Assembly: GCA_903891415.1 (NCBI GenBank)
Contig: CAITEH010000078.1
Location: 1-60,041 of the forward strand
Origin: Candidatus Firestoneibacteriota bacterium
GTDB taxonomy: Bacteria > Oederibacteriota > D2-FULL-39-29
Reading direction: 5' to 3'
DNA: 60,041 bases
In this document: in pieces, positions 1-8,584 of the stretch
Numbering within the stretch: position 1 is the stretch's first letter
Layout of the letters: every line of letters starts with the position of its first letter
Notes under the pieces: generated by a model
What the model saw: the letters and a program-made list of their open reading frames with translations, nothing else
Database searches by the model: none
Told to the model about the DNA's origin: nothing
Translations under genes and position numbers: made by a program

Positions 1-60
1 AAAATGGAGGTGATTTTGGCGGAAAGAAAACAGAATTTACTGGGTGCAAGGCAGAAAAGA

Positions 61-467
61 TTAGAGGCTTACCATGCCTCTTTGACACTGCAAGTAGTGA
101 ATTAGGTCGCTTTTGAGGTCAAACTCGCTGAAAAACTCCGCATGAACCCGCTAAAGCTGTTTTTTACTATTCTGTATTCTCCTTTTACCGGACACAATTC
201 CTTGACAATCTCACATCCTTTTGTCCCGGGGACACAGTAACCCCGGCGCGAAAGGAATTCTCTTAACCTGAAGGCTTCGATATCACTGCCGTCCGCCCTA
301 TATTCCCTGACCACATGGAACACGGGTAACGAGTTGCTGCGAAAATGGCCGAGAACTTTCTTTAATTTTGGAATTATTTTCTCTGCACCGTTAACATACT
401 GGGGCGCCCCGGATAAAACAAAATCATTTTGCATATCGATTATCAATAAAGCAGTGTTACTTTTCAT
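61..467 (-). pseudogene. Decayed isochorismatase-family cysteine hydrolase
   Basis: The N-terminal half is a clear isochorismatase-like hydrolase: it opens with the LLIIDMQNDF strand carrying the catalytic Asp and has RIVKNSFSGF carrying the catalytic Lys near residue 100. The start has a good ribosome site (GGTGGAGG). The frame stops at 102 after about 121 residues, whereas the family is usually 170-200 residues. Shifting frame near 135 restores a family-like stretch (FFSEFDLKSDL) that ends at 61. Both versions lack the downstream segment with the nucleophilic Cys. I infer a frameshifted, truncated and probably inactive gene. A sequencing error could explain the shift but not the missing C-terminus. 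Confidence 0.7.
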
Positions 468-528
468 ATTTTCCCTCCACCTGTTATTGTCTTCTTTTTG
501 CCTTCATGTTCATTGACATATTGAGCGC

Positions 529-1611
529 TTATTTCAGCATAATGTGTGCTTCTGCCAGGTCTTTGATAATGTCTATTTTCTGCGGGCATTTTTTCATGCA
601 GGCGCCGCACTTCGAGCACATATCAGCTTTAATTTTTAGATTCTTATACCTGTTTTTTGAAAATTCTATCGTACCGTAAACTTTGGCATTATTCACCAGG
701 GTAAAGATACCCGGAATTCCTATCTTTTCTTTGCAGGGCATGCAGTAGTTACAACTGCTGCAAACCGCCTCCGGAATAGTTTTTGCCAGCACTTTAAAGC
801 CTTCGGTAATTTCGGCCATATCATTGGTATTTGTAATATCACTGTAAAGGCCGGCGGCAAAGACGCCCTCTTCTACTTCTTGAACAGTTTTAAAACCGAC
901 GATCGCCGTTGCAATATTTTGATTTCCGACAATGAACCGGAGCGCGCCCTGTGCGTTTGTTTTTGCTTTGCCTCTCTTTAAAAAAGACAGCTCTTTGCTC
1001 TCCGAACCAAGAAAACCGCCATTTAAAGGGCCCATTGCAATAACTCCAATCCCAAGTTTCTTTGCAAGCGCGGCAACTTTTGTGAAGGATTGGCGGTAAG
1101 CATTATAATAAATTGTAACACATTCAAAAAGTCCTGTTTCGATCATTTTTTCGGCGTCTTCCGGGGAAGCATGGGTGGTCAATCCCACGTGTTTGATGAC
1201 TCCCTCTTTCATCAGTTGTTTTATTGCCCCATATTTGTTCCCGGGGGCCGTAATCTTATGGAACATATCCATTGAATCTGTCCCCCACATCTGATAAAAA
1301 TCAAAGAAATCAGTTTGCAGGCGTTTTAATTGTTCTTCAACACTTTTTTTTACTTCATCACCGGTCATTGGTTTGTTGTAACCATTTTTTGTTGAAAGGT
1401 AGATATCTTTTCTTTTTCTTCCAAGTGACTTTCCTAACTTTATTTCACTGTCTCCATAGTAATATGCCGTCTCAAAGTAGTTAATTCCCAAATCAAGCGC
1501 CTTATTGACTACATTATAGGCCTCTTTTTCGCTAATATCTGGGATACGCATACCACCGAATGAAATAACGGAAACCTTTATTCCTGAACTAGTAAGCTGT
1601 CTATATTCCAT
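529..1611 (-). CDS. Aldo/keto reductase with C-terminal 4Fe-4S ferredoxin domain
   Basis: 360 residues. Residues 1-280 form an aldo/keto reductase TIM barrel (SFGGMRIPD near the start, YYYGDSE with the usual catalytic Tyr, LSTKNGY with the Lys). The C-terminus carries cysteine clusters CSSCNYCMPC and CSKCGACMKKCP, as in the Fe-S AKR subfamily. Two catalytic positions differ from the standard tetrad: the usual Asp is Glu in YFETAYYYG, and the usual His is Trp in FDFYQMWG. Substrate is unknown; a redox role with electrons passing through the Fe-S clusters is inferred. It lies beyond parB on the same strand after a 240-bp AT-rich gap in which I see no clear promoter. Confidence 0.85.
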   Translation of the reverse strand: MEYRQLTSSGIKVSVISFGGMRIPDISEKEAYNVVNKALDLGINYFETAYYYGDSEIKLGKSLGRKRKDIYLSTKNGYNKPMTGDEVKKSVEEQLKRLQTDFFDFYQMWGTDSMDMFHKITAPGNKYGAIKQLMKEGVIKHVGLTTHASPEDAEKMIETGLFECVTIYYNAYRQSFTKVAALAKKLGIGVIAMGPLNGGFLGSESKELSFLKRGKAKTNAQGALRFIVGNQNIATAIVGFKTVQEVEEGVFAAGLYSDITNTNDMAEITEGFKVLAKTIPEAVCSSCNYCMPCKEKIGIPGIFTLVNNAKVYGTIEFSKNRYKNLKIKADMCSKCGACMKKCPQKIDIIKDLAEAHIMLK

Positions 1612-1851
1612 GAAATATATTATTCTCCAGTAAATATTATATATTAAGCCCTATTTAGTATAAAATATATCAAAAATAAATAGCGCTATCCCATTTATTG
1701 TGATTTAATATTAAAATTATCAGAAAGGGAATAAATAAAACTAAAGAAGTGGTATAGATTATTCAAATAATTATAAATAGTATTTGCAACTAGCATCGTA
1801 TCCCCAAATTAATAGCCAAATAATGACAAATATGACAATACCTGCCCATAT

Positions 1852-2730
1852 TTATTGATTCTTTTCAATATTTTGAATAAGCTCAAATATTCTATTTAAA
1901 TCTTCCATGCTATAAAATTCAATAACTATCTTCCCTTTCTTTTTTCCAATTATTCTTACTTTACTGCCAAGGAGATATTGCATCTGTTTTTCCGCGTCTG
2001 CAATATGGACATCCTTATCCTGCGCCTTTTTTATTTCCTTAATTTTGCCCTTTTTAAGATCTGAGGCCATTCTTTCAACCTGCCGGACAGACATACCTTT
2101 CTTGATAACCGCTTCACATAGTTTTTCCTGGGCATCAAACTCATCAACACCAAGCAAGACCCTTGCATGTCCAACTGAGATTGTTCCACGTGAAACATAT
2201 TCCTGTATTTTAAACGGTAAATTTAAAAGTCGCAGCATATTGGTAATCGTACTTCTTTCTTTGCCAACTTTCTTTGAAACCTCTTCATGGGTTAATCCAA
2301 ACTCATCCTGCAAGCGTTTATAGGCAGACGCTTCTTCAATAGGATTCAGGTTATCCCTTTGGATATTCTCAATCAGAGCCAATTCCAGCATATCTTCGTC
2401 TTTTACATCTCTAATAATTGCCGGAATTGTATCTTTATTAAGCTCCTTAGAAGCTCTAAGGCGTCTTTCTCCTGATATTAGCTCATATTCATCAGGGCCC
2501 ACTTTTCTTACGGAAACAGGCTGAATAATGCCTTTTTCCTGTATTGACGCCATAAGATTTGACAATTCAATAGGATCAAATTCTTTTCTAGGCTGATATT
2601 TATTTGGCCTTATTTTACTAATAGCTATTTCCATACCAAAACTTTTATCAACCGTGCTTCCAATAGCCGGACTTATTGTATTACTGCCCGGAATTAGTGC
2701 TCCCAATCCCTTGCCTAGACCTTTCGGCAT
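1852..2730 (-). CDS. parB: Chromosome-partitioning protein ParB (Spo0J)
   Basis: About 292 residues. It binds parS and loads condensin as part of origin segregation with ParA. The N-terminus MPKGLGKGLGALIPG is typical of chromosomal ParB. It is followed by the ParB/Srx nucleotide-binding core (ISGERRLRASKE, IENIQRDNLNPIEEA) and a helix-turn-helix region (LTHEEVSKKVGKERSTITNMLRLL). The Met at 2730 is preferred over an upstream Met at 2751 because family alignments begin at MPKGLG. The start lies 50 bases inside the end of parA, so the two are co-transcribed and probably translationally coupled. A perfect parS lies inside this gene at 2182-2197. Confidence 0.95.
   Translation of the reverse strand: MPKGLGKGLGALIPGSNTISPAIGSTVDKSFGMEIAISKIRPNKYQPRKEFDPIELSNLMASIQEKGIIQPVSVRKVGPDEYELISGERRLRASKELNKDTIPAIIRDVKDEDMLELALIENIQRDNLNPIEEASAYKRLQDEFGLTHEEVSKKVGKERSTITNMLRLLNLPFKIQEYVSRGTISVGHARVLLGVDEFDAQEKLCEAVIKKGMSVRQVERMASDLKKGKIKEIKKAQDKDVHIADAEKQMQYLLGSKVRIIGKKKGKIVIEFYSMEDLNRIFELIQNIEKNQ
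2182..2197. promoter_or_regulatory. parS: parS site (inside parB)
   Basis: TGTTCCACGTGAAACA matches the chromosomal parS consensus TGTTNCACGTGAAACA at every base. Its position inside parB, beside a second identical site upstream of parA, fits the origin-proximal clustering of ParB loading sites. Confidence 0.93.
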
Positions 2731-3484
2731 TTTCAACCACCTCTCTTGCAAGATTTATATAGGCCTCAGCGCCAGAACTCCGGATATCATAGAGAATTAT
2801 CGGCTTTCCGTAAGACGGGGCCTCGCTCAAACGAATATTCCTTGGAATAAATGTCTTATATACTTTTTCTTTAAAATGCTTGAATATTTCATCTCTAACC
2901 TGCTGAGCAAGCGTAGTTCTTCCATCATACATTGTCAGTGCCACTCCCTCAATGGAAAGTTCGGCATTTAGACTCTTTTTGACCAATTCTATTGTATTTA
3001 AGAGTTTGCTTACGCCTTCTAACGCATAGTATTCACATTGAATAGGAATTAGAATGCTGTCCGCAGCAGTCAAAGTATTTAGAGTCAACAGACCTAATGA
3101 TGGGGGACAATCAACAAATATATAGTCATACGTGTCTTTAATTGGGGCAATGGCATTTTTTAGACGATTTTCACGTGCCATTAATGGGACAAGCTCTATT
3201 TCCGCGCCTGTCAAATCAATATTGGACGGAACAATGTCCATAAAATTAATAGCTGTTTTTAATAATACTTCTTTCATTTCTTTATTATTTATCAAGCAAT
3301 CATATACGCTAGATTGGACACTATAGGGATTCACTCCAAATCCGCTTGTAGCATTACCCTGGGGATCCATGTCTATCAGAAGGGTCTTTTTTTCCATTGC
3401 GCCAATGGAAGCAGCCAGATTTACAGCCGTAGTAGTTTTTCCTACACCACCTTTTTGATTTGCTATTGCTATTACTTTGCCCAT
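2681..3484 (-). CDS. parA: Chromosome-partitioning ATPase ParA (Soj)
   Basis: About 267 residues. It is the Walker-type ATPase that moves ParB-parS complexes and, in some bacteria, modulates DnaA. The deviant Walker A motif is KGGVGKTT near residue 11; LIDMDPQGNATSG and FVDCPPSLG are the other nucleotide-binding signatures. I start it at MGKVIAIANQKGG (3484) rather than the Met at 3544, because the extra 20 residues have no family counterpart and would run into the parS region. It overlaps parB by 50 bases and follows rsmG in the standard mnmG-rsmG-parA-parB order. Confidence 0.95.
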   Translation of the reverse strand: MGKVIAIANQKGGVGKTTTAVNLAASIGAMEKKTLLIDMDPQGNATSGFGVNPYSVQSSVYDCLINNKEMKEVLLKTAINFMDIVPSNIDLTGAEIELVPLMARENRLKNAIAPIKDTYDYIFVDCPPSLGLLTLNTLTAADSILIPIQCEYYALEGVSKLLNTIELVKKSLNAELSIEGVALTMYDGRTTLAQQVRDEIFKHFKEKVYKTFIPRNIRLSEAPSYGKPIILYDIRSSGAEAYINLAREVVENAERSRQGIGSTNSGQ

Positions 3485-3558
3485 TTTTATCCTGAACATT
3501 TGTTTAGGTTGTAAGATTTTACATGAATGAAAAAAATATGTCAAGAAATATTATTTTA

Positions 3559-3574
3559 TGTTCCACGTGAAACA
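3559..3574. promoter_or_regulatory. parS: parS site (upstream of parA)
   Basis: TGTTCCACGTGAAACA, a perfect parS consensus in the gap between rsmG and parA. Being in the parA upstream region, ParB bound here could also repress the parAB genes; that is inference. Confidence 0.93.
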
Positions 3575-3613
3575 TATTACTATATTTGGTGTTTTTGCTG
3601 CTAGCAGGATTTG

Positions 3614-4327
3614 TCAGATTTTTATAGGTCTTTTTTGAGGCAGCCCGTTTCTTCTGGGATATTTTTCCGGTGTATTATTTATTTTTGAAATAATAATTAT
3701 ATTCTTTTCTTCGCTAAAGAATTGATATTTTACTTTTTCTATTCTTTCAATCTTGCCGCCAAGAATTCCAATAACAGGTTCAGCTTCTTTTATTTCTTCG
3801 CTTTCTTTTCCCTTTGAAGCAATAAAAGTTCCGCCAATTCTTACGAAAGGTATGCATAGTTCAGCAATTGTGCTTAAAGATGAAACAGCCCGGCAGCAGG
3901 CAAAATCATATTTCTCTCTATACAAAGGATCTCTGCCAAGTTCTTCTGCCCTGGTCCACAGCACTTCAACGTCTTTAAACTTTAAAAGATCGCATATGTG
4001 TTTAAGAAAAACACATTTTTTTGAAGAAGAATCTACAAGTGTGGCCTTAGTGTCCCTATAAAATAGCTTAAGCGCCAAGCCGGGAAAACCGCCCCCGGTC
4101 CCTATATCAATAAGCTTTTTTCCGTCTTTAATATAAGGCAGGAGAGTAAACGCATCAATAAACAAATTTACTAAAATATTTTCATCGCCCTTTATTGAGG
4201 TGAGATCCGCTTTTTTACTCCAGGCATTGATCTCTCTTATATAAATATCTATGTCGGATATTTTTTCCGGAGAAAGCTCTATTTTTATTTCTTTCGCATA
4301 TTTTTTTATATAATTCGTTAATGCCAT
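3614..4327 (-). CDS. rsmG: 16S rRNA (guanine-N7) methyltransferase RsmG (GidB)
   Basis: 237 residues. It methylates N7 of G527 in 16S rRNA using S-adenosylmethionine. The SAM-binding motif LIDIGTGGGFPGLAL sits near residue 90, followed by VDSSSKKCVFL and the family's C-terminal YPRRNGLPQKRPI. Length fits the family. It lies between mnmG and parA, its usual place. The start ATG at 4327 has no strong ribosome site, and a longer frame upstream (to 4397) is out of register. Confidence 0.95.
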   Translation of the reverse strand: MALTNYIKKYAKEIKIELSPEKISDIDIYIREINAWSKKADLTSIKGDENILVNLFIDAFTLLPYIKDGKKLIDIGTGGGFPGLALKLFYRDTKATLVDSSSKKCVFLKHICDLLKFKDVEVLWTRAEELGRDPLYREKYDFACCRAVSSLSTIAELCIPFVRIGGTFIASKGKESEEIKEAEPVIGILGGKIERIEKVKYQFFSEEKNIIIISKINNTPEKYPRRNGLPQKRPIKI

Positions 4328-4433
4328 GCGGGTATTGTAGCAAAATACCTTTATGTTTACAATATATTCTGTCTGCTTTAAAACTTTTCAGACACAAACC
4401 CGGGCAGTTTAGTCCGGCGCGGAGGGAAAATAT

Positions 4434-6356
4434 TTAAAGGTCTCTTGAATTATTTTTTGAAGAGTAGGATTTTCTAAGATATATCATGACCGCACTGACA
4501 TCTGTCGGCGCTATACCCGCTATACGCTGAGCCTGACCCAGGGATTCCGGTTTTATTTTTGTAAATTTTTCCACAGCTTCAGCCGAAAGGCCGTGGATTT
4601 TTTTATAATCTGTTTCCGCGGGTATCCTGACATCTTCATTTTTTACAGCTTTTTCAATTTGCTTTAACTGCCGGGTAATATAGCCCTCGTATTTTATCTG
4701 GATCTCGGCCTGTTCTACGGCTTCCCGGTAGGTTCTGTACAGCTTTTCCTCTTTATCCTTCAATATATCTTCGAAATCAACGTATTTTATTTCCGGCCGT
4801 TTTAATATTTCTGCAAGAGCTATTTTTTCTTTAACATTTGAAGATCTTTTTTCTTTGTAAAATTTTGCTCCTTCCGCATCCGGATATATGTAGGTCTTTT
4901 TTAGTTCCATAAGTTTTTCGGAAATAATTTTCTTCTTTTCAATAAATTTTTCATACCGTTCATCCGCAATAAGCCCAAGTTCCCGCGCTTTTTCTGTCAG
5001 GCGGAGATCGGCATTGTCCTGCCGCAGGAGAAGGCGGTATTCGGCCCTGGAGGTGAACATCCTGTAGGGTTCAGCAGTTCCCTTGGTTACCAGGTCATCT
5101 ATCAGTACCCCGATATACGCGTCAAAACGCGTTAAAATAAATTCCGGCCGGCCTTTTACTTTAAGCGCCGCATTTATTCCGGCAATAAGCCCCTGCGCGG
5201 CTGCTTCTTCATAACCTGAAGTCCCGTTGATCTGCCCCGCGAAAAATAAATTTTCTATTTTTTTGGTTTCCAGGGTGTGTTTAAGCTGGTAAGGAGGACA
5301 ATAATCATATTCTATGGCATAGGCCGGCCTCATTATCTCCACATTCTTCATTGCCGGGATAGTGCGAAGGAATTGCAGTTGTACATCCTCAGGCAGGCTT
5401 GAAGAAAGCCCGTTCAAATACATCTCAAGCGTGTTCAAGCCCTCCGGCTCAATAAATATCTGATGCCTTGTTTTTTCCGGAAAGCGCATTACTTTATCTT
5501 CTATGGAAGGACAATATCTGGGGCCCACACCTTTTATCTTTCCCGCAAAAAGCGGAGACCTGTGAATATTTTTTCTGATTGTTTCGTTGGTGTCTTCATT
5601 CGTATAAACCATAAAGCAGGGTACTTGCGGCATTTTCAATTCCTCTGTATCCGCAGAGAAGGGAATAAGTATTTTGTCGCCGGTAACAGGTTTCGATCTC
5701 GAAAAATCTATGGTGTTTCTATTTACCCGGGGATTTGTGCCTGTTTTTAGCCTGCCCATCTCGAATCCGAGCTCTTTAAGGCAATATGAGAGTTTTTCAG
5801 CCGAAAGCTCGCCATTTCTTCCTCCGGGAAATGAGGTTTCACCTATATGAATAAGTCCATTAAGAAATGTCCCGGGAGTAAGGATAACAGACTTGCCAAA
5901 ATAAGCCATACCCATGTGTGTTGCAACGCCATAGACCCTGTTATTTTTAACAAGGATCTTTTCTATTATTCCCTGTTTCACATCAAGCCCGGGTTGCTCC
6001 TCAAGGACTTTTTTCATTTCATTTTGGTAGATTTTCTTATCACATTGCGCGCGGAGGGAATGGACAGCGGGGCCTTTTTTGGTGTTTAACATTCTGAATT
6101 GAATACCGGATTTATCAGTGATCCTACCCATTTCTCCGCCAAGCGCATCTATTTCTTTTACAAGATGTCCTTTGGCCAGTCCACCAATGGCAGGATTACA
6201 TGACATTTGGGCAATGTTATCAAGATTTATCGTAAAAAGGAGTGCTTTTAGTCCTAAACGCGCCACAACTAGGGCTGCTTCTGCCCCAGCATGACCTGCT
6301 CCAACCACTATTACATCATACTTTTTTTCGTATTCCAGTTTGTATCCGCTTTTCAT
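4434..6356 (-). CDS. mnmG: tRNA uridine-5-carboxymethylaminomethyl modification enzyme MnmG (GidA)
   Basis: About 640 residues. With MnmE it installs the cmnm5 modification on U34 of certain tRNAs, using FAD, NADH and methylene-THF. The FAD-binding motif [14 protein letters not shown] is near the N-terminus; [19 protein letters not shown] and the C-terminal [16 protein letters not shown] are family signatures. I prefer ATG at 6356. An in-frame GTG at 6368 falls inside a DnaA box and would add four residues. Neither has a strong Shine-Dalgarno. DnaA boxes directly at the start suggest control by DnaA. Confidence 0.95.
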   Translation of the reverse strand: MKSGYKLEYEKKYDVIVVGAGHAGAEAALVVARLGLKALLFTINLDNIAQMSCNPAIGGLAKGHLVKEIDALGGEMGRITDKSGIQFRMLNTKKGPAVHSLRAQCDKKIYQNEMKKVLEEQPGLDVKQGIIEKILVKNNRVYGVATHMGMAYFGKSVILTPGTFLNGLIHIGETSFPGGRNGELSAEKLSYCLKELGFEMGRLKTGTNPRVNRNTIDFSRSKPVTGDKILIPFSADTEELKMPQVPCFMVYTNEDTNETIRKNIHRSPLFAGKIKGVGPRYCPSIEDKVMRFPEKTRHQIFIEPEGLNTLEMYLNGLSSSLPEDVQLQFLRTIPAMKNVEIMRPAYAIEYDYCPPYQLKHTLETKKIENLFFAGQINGTSGYEEAAAQGLIAGINAALKVKGRPEFILTRFDAYIGVLIDDLVTKGTAEPYRMFTSRAEYRLLLRQDNADLRLTEKARELGLIADERYEKFIEKKKIISEKLMELKKTYIYPDAEGAKFYKEKRSSNVKEKIALAEILKRPEIKYVDFEDILKDKEEKLYRTYREAVEQAEIQIKYEGYITRQLKQIEKAVKNEDVRIPAETDYKKIHGLSAEAVEKFTKIKPESLGQAQRIAGIAPTDVSAVMIYLRKSYSSKNNSRDL

Positions 6357-6360
6357 TTGT

Positions 6361-6390
6361 TTATCCACAAGTTATCCACAGTTAATTATA
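6361..6390 (-). promoter_or_regulatory. Two DnaA boxes and a -10 element at the mnmG start
   Basis: Two perfect DnaA boxes (TTATCCACA) lie at 6361-6369 and 6372-6380, two bases apart. On the minus strand a TATAAT (6385-6390) lies just upstream, with a poor -35. The boxes would cover the start site and start codon of mnmG, so DnaA could repress the gene. A weaker box-like TTATCCACT lies at 6541-6549. In some bacteria gidA/mnmG adjoins oriC, so a relic or accessory origin function is possible. Confidence 0.7.
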
Positions 6391-6780
6391 AGTCAAAATT
6401 CATTGTTATTAACTATGTTGATATATATTTCATGTTAATAGTAATCCTTATTTTTAAATGCTTATTTATATTTTCTCATAGTTGACATCTGCTATTTATT
6501 GCAACTATATACACATCAGAAACATATCATTATCTACATTTTATCCACTTTCTAAAATAAAAAGCTAATTGTACCCTTTTATTGGCTAAGTATTTCACGG
6601 TTATTGGTATTTTTCATTAACTGGCATGTTGATAACTTTAATAAGAGCTTGTTTTACCAGAAACAGCAGAGCTTGTAAAGAGAAAACCATTCAAGATAAA
6701 ATTTTCTGCGCGGACTCAAGCATGCTCAATTCTTTAACAGTTAACATAACCTTGTTGTATTTTCCTTCCCGGGAGCTCAA
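6391..6780. other. AT-rich intergenic region upstream of mnmG
   Basis: About 390 bases with no convincing gene. It is rich in A/T and holds one imperfect DnaA box (6541-6549). It separates the 3' end of the peptidase-like gene from mnmG. I see no clear intrinsic terminator. Confidence 0.5.
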
Positions 6781-8463
6781 CTAAAATGGATTACCGGTAA
6801 ACACCTTCAGCGTCCACTCTTCCCATTCTTTTTCCAAAACATCTAATTTTTTTCCGGTCACTTTTTCCAGCGCAATTTTTCCGCTTCTGTCTTTTTCGTA
6901 AGTTTTTTTATATTCATTGTAAAATTCCCCAAGAAGTTCCTTCTGGTAAAGATACAAGCCCAGGTACCGTACGGAGGAATAAAATACATCCAGATCTATC
7001 CCCTCTGTCCAGCCATCGTTGCCCGAAATCAGTTTGTCGAAACCCACATGCTTACCAGCCCGTATCCGCGCGCATAAAGTTTCCAGCCGGCCGCTTTTAT
7101 AATCCACCTCCGGCCTTTCCTTTACCACGTTCCATTTAAGGGCCTCAAAGGTGGTCGCCAGCATTTCTGTCAGCCAGCGCGGGTGTTTTTGCAGATACAG
7201 GTTTTGATCCCCGGAATGAAGCGCGTGCATATATTCATGAACAAAAGTCCCATAGCCGGTCAGCCGGTCAGAAACAAAAATACCGAAAGCATTTAAATAG
7301 ACACCTTCAAAGCCTCCGCTGGTTCCCATAAGGGTGCCAATAAGGCCCTGGTTCACTTCTCTGCTCGCCGACATTATCCAGAGGATGGGGAACTCGCTGG
7401 GCGTGATCTTAAGAGTCTCCTTAGCAAAGGTGGCGCTCGTAACCATGGCTTCTTTCAGCACCTTAATGACCGCGTTATCCTTTATGTCGGTAAAAAGCAC
7501 TACATTTGTTTCAGGGATCTTTATTTCAAAGTAACTCGCAAGCTCTTTCTTTGCTTTGGCCAGCAGCGCTTCGCGGCCTTTTTTCACCAGCTCCCTTTTC
7601 CTTTTGATCAGTCCGTTAAGAAGGCCTTTCTTTGCCATCTCAGAAAATGCTTTTTCACAGACAACCGAAGACATGTCACAGTACCCCTGGTTAAACGCTT
7701 CCTCAATAAACGCCAGAGCTTTTTCCTCTTCTTTGAGATCTGCGAATATTATTGCCTTTAACATAAGAAGCTGGGCATCGTTTTTATTTGTTAACAAGGC
7801 CTTATCCGCCAGGACAAGGGCCTCTTTATACTTTTTTTTATCAAGAAGCGCATATATTTCGCTGTCTTTGGCAGAAAACAGAGAATGCAGAACTTTAGGC
7901 GGAACATCAAAAGAAATTGAGGAGATAAGCGTAGCCAGAAGTTTTTCTATTTCCTGCGGTGCCTTTACGTAATTATATAACGTTACAATATTAATAATGC
8001 CGCCGGTCTTAACAAAGATCATATACCTTTTCTTCGGGTCCTCGTTTTCTTTTGGCTTTTTTTTGCTGTTTTTATCATCACCAATCCCCTCTTTTTCTTT
8101 TTTAAAGGTGAAAGATATTTTTATCAATTTTTGTTCTTTTATAAAAAGCTCTTTTTTTCCGGAAAGTTCAAAGCCCTCAAAGCGCTTTCCCAAATATTCC
8201 AGGTACGTATCAAAAGCTTCTTCTACGGGAACATCCCTGAAATACTTATCCAGCATAATGAAATCCTGCGTTTCTTTGCCGGAATTTGAAAGAAAGATGG
8301 GCGGATATTGTTTTTCAAGATATTCCCAGCCGGCAGGTATTTTAAAAGAGAGCCCCGTTATTGCATCGGTAAACTTTGTATTCCCCGAAGATGCGGGAAA
8401 AATGGAAGAAACCCCGAGAAACATGCTTATAAACAGGTAAAGACAGATTCTCAAATGCCGCAT
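6781..8463 (-). CDS. Secreted HExxH metallopeptidase-like protein
   Basis: 560 residues, no gene name recognised. A signal peptide (about residues 1-24, ending near FPASS) directs export. Residues 30-180 look like a small beta domain opening with FKIPAGWEY. Residues 200-270 look TPR-like (KKYKEALVLADKALL). The C-terminal third holds HEYMH near residue 407 and WLTEML about 20 residues on, which fits the HExxH...E zinc ligands of gluzincin-type 'peptidase MA-like' proteins. Peptidase activity is inferred from these motifs alone. It sits between mnmE and mnmG, an unusual interruption of that pair. Confidence 0.75.
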   Translation of the reverse strand: MRHLRICLYLFISMFLGVSSIFPASSGNTKFTDAITGLSFKIPAGWEYLEKQYPPIFLSNSGKETQDFIMLDKYFRDVPVEEAFDTYLEYLGKRFEGFELSGKKELFIKEQKLIKISFTFKKEKEGIGDDKNSKKKPKENEDPKKRYMIFVKTGGIINIVTLYNYVKAPQEIEKLLATLISSISFDVPPKVLHSLFSAKDSEIYALLDKKKYKEALVLADKALLTNKNDAQLLMLKAIIFADLKEEEKALAFIEEAFNQGYCDMSSVVCEKAFSEMAKKGLLNGLIKRKRELVKKGREALLAKAKKELASYFEIKIPETNVVLFTDIKDNAVIKVLKEAMVTSATFAKETLKITPSEFPILWIMSASREVNQGLIGTLMGTSGGFEGVYLNAFGIFVSDRLTGYGTFVHEYMHALHSGDQNLYLQKHPRWLTEMLATTFEALKWNVVKERPEVDYKSGRLETLCARIRAGKHVGFDKLISGNDGWTEGIDLDVFYSSVRYLGLYLYQKELLGEFYNEYKKTYEKDRSGKIALEKVTGKKLDVLEKEWEEWTLKVFTGNPF

Positions 8464-8584
8464 AACACCATTCTATATAGCGCAGATTGCCGGGTCAAGC
8501 AAAATAAAATAACCCGCTTTACGGCTCCGTAAGGGCCGGACATTTTCGCAAGCTGACAAAACGGGCGGAGCCGGCTCTAACCGG

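Noticed and set aside
4-105. Short plus-strand reading frame with a GGAGGTGAT ribosome-like site
   Set aside because: It is only about 30 codons long, overlaps the decayed isochorismatase and lies at the window edge.
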